This document shows positions 15,562-23,865 of a stretch of DNA of 43,949 nucleotides, one piece after another (the first letter of the stretch is position 1; every line of letters starts with the position of its first letter). Source of the stretch: Arcobacter caeni. Lineage in GTDB: Bacteria; Campylobacterota; Campylobacteria; Campylobacterales; Arcobacteraceae. The translations under genes and the position numbers were made by a program. The notes beneath the pieces are model-generated. The model was not told where the DNA came from. It worked only from the letters and a program-made list of their open reading frames with translations, and did not search any database. The stretch is from positions 1-43,949 of the forward strand of contig NZ_MUXE01000016.1 in the NCBI RefSeq assembly GCF_003063245.1, read 5' to 3'.

Positions 15562-16537
15562 TTATTTAAAATATAGTTTGTTCTTATGTTTATTAAGTGT
15601 TTTTCTTTTTACTGGTTGTTCTCAAAAATCTTATGATGTAGATTATGATAAATTTTATAAAGATACAAAAAACTCTAAAATAAATAACTCAAAAGAGATG
15701 CATAAATATACTATGCGACCATATAGTGTATTTGGTATAAAATATTATCCATTTGTGGCAAATATGGGAGACCAATTTGAAGGAATTGCTTCTTGGTATG
15801 GACCTGATTTTCATGAAAAAAAGACTTCAAATGGAGAAGTTTATAATATGTATGATATGACAGCTGCTCATAAAACCCTACCAATGAATACAGTTGTAAA
15901 AGTAGATAATTTAGATAATGGTAAATCTATAATAGTAAGAATAAATGATAGAGGTCCATTTGTTAGAGGAAGAATTATTGATTTATCAAACAAAGCTGCT
16001 CATGAAATCGATATGTATAGAAAAGGTACAGCACAAGTAAAAATTACTGTTTTAGGATATAATGGTGAGATTGAAAATAAAAATGCACCTTATGTTGAAA
16101 ATACAACAAATAGTGTAAAAAATGAAAAAATTGATGTTATTGATCCTTTAGAAATTAAAGAAGATCGTATTGTATCTACGAAAGTACCAGTTGTACCTGT
16201 CGTTAATACTAATAAAAATAATAATACAACAAAAATAGTAAGACCAGTTATTGCTCCTATAGGTACTCCTACAATAAGTAATAATAACAATAAAAAAGTT
16301 TTATCAACTGGGAAATATAGTATTCAAATTGGTGCATTTAGTCAAGAATCGGGAGCTATAAAAACTAAAAATGAATATCAAAAGAAGTTTAATAGTAATC
16401 AAGTAGATACAAAAAAAGTTCTTTCAAATGGAAAAACTTTCTTTAAAGTATTTATTAATGGATTTGACACTTATGAGAAAGCTCAAAGCTTTAAAAATGC
16501 AAATGGTTTAGGAAGTTCTCTTATTACTGGTAATTAG
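15545..16537 (+). CDS. rlpA: RlpA-like septal lipoprotein with SPOR domain
   Basis: This is a lipoprotein lytic transglycosylase family member that acts on denuded glycan at the division septum. In its 330 residues a lipobox FTGC places the lipidated Cys at position 25; the double-psi beta-barrel follows ([46 protein letters not shown], about 78-160). A low-complexity Asn/Thr/Val linker leads to a C-terminal SPOR domain ([14 protein letters not shown] to the end) that binds denuded peptidoglycan. The start is TTG 15545 inside the preceding gene. Confidence 0.9.
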   Translation: MRFISSYLKYSLFLCLLSVFLFTGCSQKSYDVDYDKFYKDTKNSKINNSKEMHKYTMRPYSVFGIKYYPFVANMGDQFEGIASWYGPDFHEKKTSNGEVYNMYDMTAAHKTLPMNTVVKVDNLDNGKSIIVRINDRGPFVRGRIIDLSNKAAHEIDMYRKGTAQVKITVLGYNGEIENKNAPYVENTTNSVKNEKIDVIDPLEIKEDRIVSTKVPVVPVVNTNKNNNTTKIVRPVIAPIGTPTISNNNNKKVLSTGKYSIQIGAFSQESGAIKTKNEYQKKFNSNQVDTKKVLSNGKTFFKVFINGFDTYEKAQSFKNANGLGSSLITGN

Positions 16538-16546
16538 GAAAAAAAA

Positions 16547-17119
16547 ATGGTAGAAATAAATAGAAAAACAAAAGAAACAGATATCAAATGTAAAATCGAT
16601 ATAAATGGTTCTGGAAAATCAAACATAAATACAGGCGTTGGATTTTTTGACCATATGTTAGAAGCTTTATCAAAACATAGTGGAATAGATATAGATTTAT
16701 CTTGCAATGGAGATTTACACATTGATGCTCACCATACGGTTGAAGATTGTGGAATAGTTTTAGGACAAGCTTTGAAAAAAGCAATTTTTCCAATTCAAGC
16801 AGTTGAGAGATACGGAAATGCAACGGTTGTGATGGATGAAGCTGCAAGTACTTGTGCTTTAGATTTATCAAATAGACCTTTTTTAGTTTATGAAGTAAAT
16901 ATTAGTGGTAAAGTTGGAGATTTTGATGTTGAATTAGTTGAAGAGTTTTTTCACGCAGTATCTGGAAATGCAGGAATTACTTTACATATTATTTGTGATA
17001 GAGGAAGAAATAAACATCATATTTTAGAAGCTAGTTTCAAAGCATTTGCTGTGGCACTAAGACGAGCATTAGTTAAAAATGAAAGATTAGGAATTCCTAG
17101 TACAAAAGGTATTTTATGA
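16547..17119 (+). CDS. hisB: Imidazoleglycerol-phosphate dehydratase
   Basis: The enzyme catalyses the sixth step of histidine synthesis. This is the monofunctional 190-residue form without the N-terminal HisB phosphatase domain. Signatures are TGVGFFDHMLEALSKHSG, HIDAHHTVEDCGIVLG (manganese-binding histidines) and the second HHxxE-like KHHILEASFKA. ATG follows an AGGA site. It overlaps kdsC by 4 nt (ATGA). No other his genes are nearby, so it sits alone inside an envelope-biogenesis cluster. Confidence 0.95.
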   Translation: MVEINRKTKETDIKCKIDINGSGKSNINTGVGFFDHMLEALSKHSGIDIDLSCNGDLHIDAHHTVEDCGIVLGQALKKAIFPIQAVERYGNATVVMDEAASTCALDLSNRPFLVYEVNISGKVGDFDVELVEEFFHAVSGNAGITLHIICDRGRNKHHILEASFKAFAVALRRALVKNERLGIPSTKGIL

Positions 17120-17613
17120 TTGAATTAATTGTTTTAGATGTTGATGGTACTTTAACAGATGGGAAAATAACTTATTCAAATAGTGGAGAAGAAACAAAAT
17201 CTTTTGATGTTGCTGATGGCTTAGCAATTGCTGTTTGGACAAAAAAATTTGGTAAAAAAGCTGCAATTATAACGGGGCGAAGTTCTTTTGTTGTTGAAAA
17301 AAGAGCAAAAGAGTTAAATATTACTCATCTTCATCAAGGAATAAAAAATAAACAAGAAGTTTTAGAAGAAATTTTAAAAAAAGAGGGTTTATCTTGGAGT
17401 CAAGTGGCTGCTATTGGTGATGATTTAAATGATTATAATATGCTAAAAAAAGTTGGTCTTTCATTCACACCTGCAAATGGAACACATTATTTAAAAGAAT
17501 TTGTAAATGTTGTGTGTCAAAATAAAGGTGGAGATGGAGCTGTGCGAGAAATGTTAGAATACATTTTCAAAGAAGATGGACTTGAAGAGGAATTTTTAAA
17601 AGCATGGCTATAA
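17116..17613 (+). CDS. kdsC: KDO 8-phosphate phosphatase, KdsC-like HAD protein
   Basis: This HAD-superfamily C0 phosphatase releases phosphate from 3-deoxy-D-manno-octulosonate 8-phosphate in LPS core synthesis. The 165-residue protein has the nucleophile motif VLDVDGTLTDG (Asp8 and Asp10 region), motif II in AIITGRSS, and motif III/IV GDDLNDYNML. There is no cap domain, which is the KdsC pattern. The ATG overlaps the hisB stop, and lptC starts inside the end of this gene, so KDO synthesis and LPS export genes are translationally linked. Confidence 0.9.
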   Translation: MIELIVLDVDGTLTDGKITYSNSGEETKSFDVADGLAIAVWTKKFGKKAAIITGRSSFVVEKRAKELNITHLHQGIKNKQEVLEEILKKEGLSWSQVAAIGDDLNDYNMLKKVGLSFTPANGTHYLKEFVNVVCQNKGGDGAVREMLEYIFKEDGLEEEFLKAWL

Positions 17614-18137
17614 AAATATTTACTTTTTTACTTTTAATTTTATCTGTAGGATATTATTTTGTTCCAGTTGAAAATATTAAAAAAGATGAACTTGATAAAG
17701 ATATGCCATTGGTTATATTTGAATCATCATTTATGTACACAATTAATGAAGAAAGTATAAATAGAATTGTTTATGCAACACATGCTATAAAATACAAAGA
17801 TAGAGATGAAATGTATAATGCTGATATTATTTTAAAAAATACAGATGAAACAAAAGATTTTAAAAGTGAAAAATTAAAAGCAAAGCTAATAATAAAAAAT
17901 GGTAATGAGTATACTTTAATAGATAATGTAAAATATACAAGAGATGATTTTATGAAGTTAAACACAAATGAACTTTTTTATAATGATATTACAAAAATCG
18001 CAACAAATACTAAACCATTTGATGCTGTGTATAATAAACATTTTTTAAAGGGTGATACTATTTATTTAGATGTAAATAATGATTTTGTAAAAGCGAATAA
18101 TACACATTTTGAAATAGATGTTATTAAGAAAAACTAA
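17604..18137 (+). CDS. lptC: LPS export protein LptC
   Basis: LptC is the single-span inner-membrane/periplasmic subunit of the Lpt bridge that passes LPS from LptB2FG to LptA. One N-terminal transmembrane helix (IFTFLLLILSVGYYF) precedes a periplasmic beta-jellyroll. Sequence identity in this family is low; the call rests on size (177 residues), topology, phrases such as DADIILKNTDETKDFKSEKLKAK-type strands, and position directly before lptA. ATG 17604 lies within the last codons of kdsC. Confidence 0.85.
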   Translation: MAIKIFTFLLLILSVGYYFVPVENIKKDELDKDMPLVIFESSFMYTINEESINRIVYATHAIKYKDRDEMYNADIILKNTDETKDFKSEKLKAKLIIKNGNEYTLIDNVKYTRDDFMKLNTNELFYNDITKIATNTKPFDAVYNKHFLKGDTIYLDVNNDFVKANNTHFEIDVIKKN

Positions 18138-18149
18138 AAAAGGAAAAAA

Positions 18150-18644
18150 ATGAGATATTTAATAGGTTCAATACTTTGTTCTATATATTTATTTGCTCAA
18201 AGCGAAACTTTAACCATAGATGCACAAAATTTTGAAGCAGATGATAAAAAAGGAGTTTCTATTTTTACTGGAAATGTAAAAATGAAAATGGGTGAAGATA
18301 AATTAAATGCACAAAGAGTAGAAGTTTATTTTACAACAGATAAAAATAATGCTAAAGTTCCTTTAAAATATGAAGCTACTGGAAAAGCTGATTTTGAAAT
18401 TATTACAAAAGAAAAACATTATATTGGGAATGGAGATAAAGTAATTTATTCGCCACAAAAAGAAGAATATACTATTTTGGGTAATGGTTACTTACAAGAA
18501 AAGAATGATGATAGAAAAGTCTATGGAGATACTATTTTTGTTAATCAATTAACAGGAGAAGCAAGAGTAAAAGGAAGCGAACAAAAACCTGTTCGATTTA
18601 TTATAAATGTTGAGCGTGGTGAAGATAAAGGAAAAAATCAATGA
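18150..18644 (+). CDS. lptA: LPS transport periplasmic protein LptA
   Basis: LptA is the periplasmic bridge protein for LPS export to LptD. The 164-residue protein has a short signal peptide (RYLIGSILCSIYLFA) and an OstA-type repeat: TIDAQNFEADDKKGVSIFTG, followed by strands such as KLNAQRVEVYF, YIGNGDKVIYSP and KVYGDTIFVNQLTGEARV. The start ATG has AAAGGAA upstream. Its stop overlaps the engB start by 4 nt. Confidence 0.9.
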   Translation: MRYLIGSILCSIYLFAQSETLTIDAQNFEADDKKGVSIFTGNVKMKMGEDKLNAQRVEVYFTTDKNNAKVPLKYEATGKADFEIITKEKHYIGNGDKVIYSPQKEEYTILGNGYLQEKNDDRKVYGDTIFVNQLTGEARVKGSEQKPVRFIINVERGEDKGKNQ

Positions 18645-19243
18645 GAATAACTGAAGCAAAATTTTTACAATCTGCACAAGGAATTGCAGATTCTCCAAGT
18701 CCCAATAGAGCTGAAGTAGCATTTCTAGGAAGATCAAATGTTGGAAAATCATCATTACTAAATACATTAACAAATAGAAAAGGTTTAGCAAAATCTTCAT
18801 CAACGCCTGGTAAAACACAGCTTATAAACTATTTTGAGATTAACTTTAAAACTGATAATGAAGAGTTACCATATTTATATGCAAGATTTGTAGATTTACC
18901 TGGATTTGGTTATGCAAAAGTTGCAAAAAGTATTAAAGCTGAATGGAATAGAAATCTAACAGCTTATTTGGAACAAAGACAATGTTTGCAAATATTTGTA
19001 CATTTAATTGATTCAAGACATCCTTTGCTTGATATTGATAAAAATGTGGATGAGTTTTTGAGAACTATAAAAAGAGGCGATCAAATTATTATTCAAGCTT
19101 TTACAAAAATAGATAAACTAAAAATGAATGATTTAGCTAAATTAAAAAGAGAATATCCAGATGGAATTTTTATATCAAACTTGAAAAAAAAAGGTATGAT
19201 TGATTTACAAAATAAAATTACAGGATACTTATTTGGACATTAG
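18641..19243 (+). CDS. engB: Ribosome biogenesis GTP-binding protein EngB/YsxC
   Basis: This is an essential GTPase acting in 50S subunit assembly. The 200-residue protein shows G1 GRSNVGKSSLLN, the switch I T in SSTPGKTQLINYF, G3 DLPGFGYAKV and G4 TKIDKL, then the C-terminal SNLKKKGMIDLQ. It overlaps lptA by 4 nt at its start and contains the start of the next gene within its last 11 nt. Confidence 0.94.
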   Translation: MRITEAKFLQSAQGIADSPSPNRAEVAFLGRSNVGKSSLLNTLTNRKGLAKSSSTPGKTQLINYFEINFKTDNEELPYLYARFVDLPGFGYAKVAKSIKAEWNRNLTAYLEQRQCLQIFVHLIDSRHPLLDIDKNVDEFLRTIKRGDQIIIQAFTKIDKLKMNDLAKLKREYPDGIFISNLKKKGMIDLQNKITGYLFGH

Positions 19244-19694
19244 ATTTTATAAGCCAACCGTGGCTGATATTACAAAAATGCAAGATATTGTTAAAGAAGA
19301 AGTGCAAAGTGGAAAAATTCTTTTAAGAACAGAAGATGAAATGGCAACAACAATCCGTTCTTATACTGTTGTAGAAGTGAATGGAAAAATGGCTGGATTT
19401 ACTGCAACTCATATTCATTCTCCAAGACTTGCAGAAGTGCGAAGTTTAGTAATAGCAAAAGAGTTCAGAGGTTTAAAATTAGGAAAGAAACTAGTTGATG
19501 CCTGTATAAAAGAAGCAAAAGAGTATGGAATACAACAGCTTTTATCTTTAACTTATGAACAAGGATTTTTTGAAAGTTGTGGATTTAGAGTAATCTCAAA
19601 AGAAGAGATACCAGAACATAAAATCTGGGCTGATTGTATTAGATGTAAACATTTTCCTATTTGTGATGAAATAGCAATGGTGTATGATTTATAA
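19233..19694 (+). CDS. GNAT acetyltransferase, probably short N-acetylglutamate synthase
   Basis: This is a 153-residue GNAT-fold protein. The acetyl-CoA loop is EFRGLKLGKKLVDACIKEA, and the order IRSYTVVEVNGKMAGF, LAEVRSLVIAKEFRG, FFESCGFR resembles the acetyltransferase half of ArgA, which makes N-acetylglutamate for arginine synthesis. The DCIRCKHFPICDEIAM tail with three cysteines is shared, as I recall, with stand-alone ArgA-like proteins. I choose TTG 19233-19235 (MDIRFYKP) because AGGATA precedes it and the residues further upstream are not family-like. Substrate is inferred, not shown. Confidence 0.75.
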   Translation: MDIRFYKPTVADITKMQDIVKEEVQSGKILLRTEDEMATTIRSYTVVEVNGKMAGFTATHIHSPRLAEVRSLVIAKEFRGLKLGKKLVDACIKEAKEYGIQQLLSLTYEQGFFESCGFRVISKEEIPEHKIWADCIRCKHFPICDEIAMVYDL

Positions 19695-19762
19695 CTAATT
19701 ACTTTTTACTATTGTAGTTATTTAGTGTACAATGTATGAATATTATCTCAAAGGATTAATTC

Positions 19763-20554
19763 ATGTGGTTGTACACAAGTTGCACTTTCAAATTTGATAT
19801 TTCTGAATTTACTCCATTTTTATTTATGTTAAGACCTCAAAATAACTCAAGTCAATTTATATCATTAGAAAAATTACAAATAAAACCAAATCTTGAAGTT
19901 AATCAATTTCAAGATATTTATGGTAATTTCTATCAAAGATTAATAGCTCCTCCTGGAAAATTTAAAATTAAATGTGAAACAAAAGTTAAAATTAAAAATA
20001 ATTCTAATAATGCTATTGGTAAAGGATTTGTTGAAATAGATAATTTACCCAATGAAGTTCTTTTGTATTTACTTCCAAGTCGTTATTGTGAATCTGATTG
20101 TTTTAATCAAATGGCTATACAAATTACTCAAGGTTTTTCTTTGGGATATGAACAGGTATTTGCAATTACAAATTGGATACGAAATAATATTAGTTTTGAA
20201 AATAATAGCAGTGATACGCAAGTAACAGCTATTGAAATAAATAATAGAAAATATGGAGTATGTCGAGATTTCGCCCATTTGGCAATTGCTTTATGCAGAA
20301 GTATTAGTATTCCATCTCGTATTGTTGTAGGATATTTATATAAATTAGAACCTATGGATTTACACGCGTGGTTTGAAGTTTATATAGGTGATGATTGGTA
20401 TAGATTCGATGCAACACAAGAGCCAAATAAAGAGGGTTATATTGTTGTGGCATATGGTAGAGATGCTGCTGATGTTGCTGTTTATAATCAATTTGGTTTA
20501 ACTTTATTTCCTAAATCACAAAAAGTAAAAGTTAAAAAAATAAATGAAATATAA
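19763..20554 (+). CDS. Transglutaminase-like cysteine protease-fold protein
   Basis: The 263-residue protein has a beta-rich N-terminal part and then a transglutaminase-like core. The catalytic triad is visible: Cys167 in YGVCRDFAHLA, His201 in DLHAWFEVYI and Asp216 in RFDATQ. No signal peptide is evident, suggesting a cytoplasmic location. Bacterial members act as proteases, peptidases or amide ligases; the substrate is unknown. ATG 19763 has AAAGGATTA upstream. A second, more distant paralogue starts 14 nt after its stop, so the two are very likely co-transcribed. Confidence 0.85.
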   Translation: MWLYTSCTFKFDISEFTPFLFMLRPQNNSSQFISLEKLQIKPNLEVNQFQDIYGNFYQRLIAPPGKFKIKCETKVKIKNNSNNAIGKGFVEIDNLPNEVLLYLLPSRYCESDCFNQMAIQITQGFSLGYEQVFAITNWIRNNISFENNSSDTQVTAIEINNRKYGVCRDFAHLAIALCRSISIPSRIVVGYLYKLEPMDLHAWFEVYIGDDWYRFDATQEPNKEGYIVVAYGRDAADVAVYNQFGLTLFPKSQKVKVKKINEI

Positions 20555-20568
20555 ATCAAGGATTTATT

Positions 20569-21420
20569 ATGGAACGCTTTAAAATAATTCATCGAACTTA
20601 TTATAATTATTCCAATAATGTAGATTTAGGAACTCATAATTTACTTTTACGACCAAGGGAAAATCACGAGCTTAGAATAGAATCATTTACATTAAATATT
20701 ACTCCAAAAGCCAAAATCTTATGGCATTTGGATGTTGAGGATAATTCAGTGGCAATTGCTACTTTTAATACTGCAACTCAACAACTTTTTATTGAAAGTG
20801 AAGTAATAATTCAACAATATAATGAGTCACCACTTGATTTTATTGTGGCTGATTATGCTATAAATTATCCCTTTAAATACCTTACAAATGATAATTTCAT
20901 TCTTTCATCTTACATGGTTTTACCAAATGAAGAAAGTAGAATACTTTTAAATAATTGGATATATAATGTTTATAAATATAGTGAAAAAATTCAAACTTAT
21001 ACACTTTTGCAAAAACTAACAACTTATATCTTTAAGAATTTTACATATAAAGTAAGAGAAGAAGAGGGAGTTCAAACGGCAAAACAGACTTTAGCTTATT
21101 GTTCAGGTTCATGTAGAGATTTTGCTTTTTTGTTTATGGAAGCAGTTAAATGTTTAGGTTTGGCAACACGATTCGTAAGTGGTTACTTATATGCACCTTT
21201 GATGTCTGAGCAAGTTGGTTCAACTCATGCTTGGGCTGAAGTTTATCTTCCAGGTGGTGGATGGAAAGGTTTTGATCCAACGACAGGAAATATTGTAGGG
21301 AAAGATCATATTTCAGTTGCTGTGTCAAGATTACCTGATAATGTTCCACCAATTGCAGGTTCATTTTCAGGAATTGCAGATTCAACACTAAGTGTTGGAG
21401 TTTGGGTTACAAAGATTTAA
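20569..21420 (+). CDS. Transglutaminase family protein with Bact_transglu_N domain
   Basis: The 283-residue protein has the bacterial transglutaminase N-terminal domain (FKIIHRTYYNYSNNVDLGTH, LLLRPRENHELRI) followed by the catalytic core: Cys182 in SGSCRDFAFLFMEA, His220 in STHAWAEVYLPGGGW and Asp236 in GFDPTTG. The closing HISVAVSRLPDNVPPIAG is typical for the widespread family often found beside circularly permuted ATP-grasp and alpha-E proteins, but those partners are not here. Preceded by AAGGATTT. The 3' end overlaps the convergent MocR gene by 4 nt. Confidence 0.9.
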   Translation: MERFKIIHRTYYNYSNNVDLGTHNLLLRPRENHELRIESFTLNITPKAKILWHLDVEDNSVAIATFNTATQQLFIESEVIIQQYNESPLDFIVADYAINYPFKYLTNDNFILSSYMVLPNEESRILLNNWIYNVYKYSEKIQTYTLLQKLTTYIFKNFTYKVREEEGVQTAKQTLAYCSGSCRDFAFLFMEAVKCLGLATRFVSGYLYAPLMSEQVGSTHAWAEVYLPGGGWKGFDPTTGNIVGKDHISVAVSRLPDNVPPIAGSFSGIADSTLSVGVWVTKI

Positions 21421-22790
21421 AAAGATTTAGTTTTAAACCACACTTCACTAAAATTTTTTATAGCATTTTTTATCTCAAATTCTTCAAATCCACCAAATCC
21501 TAAAGCAATAACTTTTTCTAAATCAAAAAACTCTTTGAAATAAATCTTTATTTTATTTTGTTTACATAATTCATCAAGTTTGTCTAAATCTATATTTATA
21601 AAAGGTTTTATCAAAAGATTTAATCCACTTCCTTCTCTTAAAATTTTTATTTCATCTTTTAAAAACTCTTTTAAAGCTTCTTTCATTAAATCATGTTTTT
21701 TTTTATTTATATTTCTTATTTTTCTTAAGTGTTTTTCAAAATATCCCTCTTTTAAAAATAGAGTTAATGTTTTTTGAGTATCTATTGAAATACCTGAAAA
21801 TCTAAAATCAAAAGTTTGATGGTAAATATTTAGTAAAGAAGCTGGTAAAACAATATAAGAAATTCGCAAAGCAGGAGATAAAGCTTTAGACAAAGTTCCC
21901 AGATAGATAATCCTTTGATTATTGCTTTCTAAGCCTTGCATAGATGGAATAGGTCGATTATAGTAACTTAATTCACTATCGTAATCATCTTCAATTATAA
22001 AAGCGTTATTATTTTTTGCCCAATTTATAAGTTTTAATCTATTTGAAATTGGCATTGTAACACCTGTTGGAAACTGATGAGATGGCGTTACATACAAAGC
22101 TTTACAATTTGTTTCTTCCAATAAAGTTAAGTTTAATCCATCAGAATTTATAGGAATATTTTCTATTTCAAAAGAAGATATTTCAAAAACTTTTTTTGCA
22201 GTATTATAACAAGGAGATTCAATAGCCATTTTATTTGAAATTTCTTTTAAGATACTTGATACCAAAAATAAACTATCACTAAATCCACTTGTGATAATAA
22301 TTTGATCACTATTACATTTTACAGCTCTTGATGATAAAAGATATTTTGAAATTTCTTCTCTTAACTCTAATTCACCTTGTTTATCGTAATAAACACCATA
22401 ATTAATATCATTTTTTACAACTTTGTTATAAAGCTTTAACCAAGTTTGTTTTGGAAAAGAACTTTTTGCTAAATGTGCAGGAAAAAAATCTATTTTATAA
22501 TCAACTTCTTGTTTTTTATCTTCTATTTGAGTATCTAAATTTGTTTTAAAATTTTGAAAAATATCTTCGCATACAAAATATCCACTATTTTTTTTACTTT
22601 GGATATAACCCTCTGTACATAGTTGATTATATGCTGTTTGTACGGTTGTTTTACTAAGATTATACTCATTTGATAATTTTCTAATTGAAGAAAGTTTTGT
22701 TCCAGCTTTTAGTTTTGTTTTTATTTCATCTTTTATTTGTTCATATAACTGAATATAAAGTGGTATTGAATTTTGTTCAAATTTATACAA
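21417..22790 (-). CDS. MocR-type transcriptional regulator (GntR HTH plus aminotransferase domain)
   Basis: The 457-residue protein joins an N-terminal GntR-family winged helix (PLYIQLYEQIKDEIKTKLKAG, SSIRKLSNEYNLSKTTVQTAYNQL) to a fold-I PLP aminotransferase-like domain (EDDYDSELSYYNR, and the PLP lysine in YLGTLSKALSPALR). PdxR and GabR are characterised relatives that sense PLP or substrate adducts and act at promoters of neighbouring genes. It starts at TTG 22788-22790 with AAGGA six bases upstream. It is divergent from two FMN split-barrel (PNPOx-like) genes and shares an overlapping -10 region with them, so it is a strong candidate regulator of those genes. Confidence 0.9.
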   Translation of the reverse strand: MYKFEQNSIPLYIQLYEQIKDEIKTKLKAGTKLSSIRKLSNEYNLSKTTVQTAYNQLCTEGYIQSKKNSGYFVCEDIFQNFKTNLDTQIEDKKQEVDYKIDFFPAHLAKSSFPKQTWLKLYNKVVKNDINYGVYYDKQGELELREEISKYLLSSRAVKCNSDQIIITSGFSDSLFLVSSILKEISNKMAIESPCYNTAKKVFEISSFEIENIPINSDGLNLTLLEETNCKALYVTPSHQFPTGVTMPISNRLKLINWAKNNNAFIIEDDYDSELSYYNRPIPSMQGLESNNQRIIYLGTLSKALSPALRISYIVLPASLLNIYHQTFDFRFSGISIDTQKTLTLFLKEGYFEKHLRKIRNINKKKHDLMKEALKEFLKDEIKILREGSGLNLLIKPFINIDLDKLDELCKQNKIKIYFKEFFDLEKVIALGFGGFEEFEIKNAIKNFSEVWFKTKSF

Positions 22791-22846
22791 AAGTGTCCTT
22801 GTTAGAAAAATAAAAAATGTATCTTTTATTAAGTACAGATTTCTGA

Positions 22847-22853
22847 TATTATA
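22847..22853. promoter_or_regulatory. Overlapping divergent -10 boxes, MocR gene / split-barrel genes
   Basis: On the plus strand TATTAT spans 22847-22852; on the minus strand TATAAT spans 22848-22853. Thus the two promoters of the 93-bp gap share almost the same bases and should compete. AGTAC (22832-22836) and GTATC (22819-22823) nearby may form part of an operator. Confidence 0.4.
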
Positions 22854-22883
22854 CGAGTGAAAAACTTAATATAAGGAAAAAGA

Positions 22884-23249
22884 ATGAATGAAAAAATAGA
22901 AAATATATTAAAGTATGAAGGTATTTTTAGTATTGTGGCAAAAGGTGATGATTTTCCTCATATTGTAAATACTTGGAATTCTTATGTAATTTTTAAAAAT
23001 GATGAATTTTTTATTCCTGTTGCGGGAATGAATAAAATGGAAGAGTTTCTTAAAAAAGAAAATAAAGTTATTGTTGTTATTGGAACAAAAGAACTTATGG
23101 GACTTTATGGAATGGGAATGGGAGTTAAAATAATAGGTAATGCTTCAATTTTAAATGATATAAAAGAGTATGAAGATTTAAAAGCTAAGTTTGAATGGGC
23201 AAGAGCTGTTATGAAAATAGAGATTTTAGAATCATATCAAACTACATAA
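22884..23249 (+). CDS. PNPOx-like FMN split-barrel protein (small)
   Basis: A 121-residue flavin-reductase-like split-barrel protein of the pyridoxamine 5'-phosphate oxidase superfamily. The pattern FSIVAKGDDFPHIVNTWNSY, followed by FIPVAGMNKMEEFLKKENKV and GNASILND, is typical for these small FMN- or F420-binding proteins. It is not a canonical PdxH. ATG has AAGGAAAA upstream. It is divergent from the MocR gene and 10 nt ahead of another split-barrel gene. Confidence 0.75.
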   Translation: MNEKIENILKYEGIFSIVAKGDDFPHIVNTWNSYVIFKNDEFFIPVAGMNKMEEFLKKENKVIVVIGTKELMGLYGMGMGVKIIGNASILNDIKEYEDLKAKFEWARAVMKIEILESYQTT

Positions 23250-23259
23250 GGAAAATAAA

Positions 23260-23859
23260 ATGAGAAGAGCTGAATTTGATATTAAAGATGAAAATAGTAT
23301 AAATGAAATATTAAAAGTCTGTGAATATGGAAGTTTAAGTTTAATAAGCGAAGAAAAACCATATGTCGTTGCCTTAAATTTTGTATTTTTTGATGGCTCA
23401 ATCTTTTTTCATGGTGCAAAAGAAGGAAGAAAAATTGAGGCTATAAAATCAAATCCAAATGCTTCTTTTTTAGTGGTAAAACCTTATTCTTTTATTCCAT
23501 CTTTTTTTAGTGATACTATGGCTGCATGTCCTGCAACTCAATTTTTTGCTTCTGTGTTATTTGAGGGAACTATTAATTTTATTGAAGATGGAAATATTAA
23601 AGCAAAAGTTTTGAATGTTTTGATGAAAAAATTTCAAAGTGAAGATAGTTTTGAAGAAATTGCCTATGAAAAGGCAATGTACAAAAAGATGCTAGATAAA
23701 ACAGCTATTTTAGAGCTAAAACCTCAAAATATTAGTTGTAAAATAAAAGTAGGGCAAAATTTAGATGAAGAGAAAAAAAATAAATTGATAGGAAAATTAA
23801 AATCTAGAGATTCAAAAATAGATGAAGAGACTATAAAACAGATAAAACTACATAGTTAA
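23260..23859 (+). CDS. PNPOx-like FMN split-barrel protein, NimA-like
   Basis: The 199-residue protein begins MRRAEFDIKDENSINEIL and continues YGSLSLISEEKPYVVALNFVFFDGSIFFHGAKEGRKIEAI, the arrangement of the NimA/5-nitroimidazole-reductase-like branch of the split-barrel flavoproteins; the His in FHGA corresponds to the flavin-associated position. Whether it reduces nitro compounds or binds another cofactor cannot be read from sequence. The gene follows the smaller split-barrel gene by 10 nt with an AAGGAAA ribosome site, and both are probably controlled by the divergent MocR protein. Confidence 0.75.
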   Translation: MRRAEFDIKDENSINEILKVCEYGSLSLISEEKPYVVALNFVFFDGSIFFHGAKEGRKIEAIKSNPNASFLVVKPYSFIPSFFSDTMAACPATQFFASVLFEGTINFIEDGNIKAKVLNVLMKKFQSEDSFEEIAYEKAMYKKMLDKTAILELKPQNISCKIKVGQNLDEEKKNKLIGKLKSRDSKIDEETIKQIKLHS

Positions 23860-23865
23860 AAAAGA

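Noticed and set aside
16090-16290. Minus-strand hydrophobic frame opposite the rlpA linker
   Set aside because: It is the antisense image of the Asn/Thr/Val-rich linker, not a membrane protein gene.
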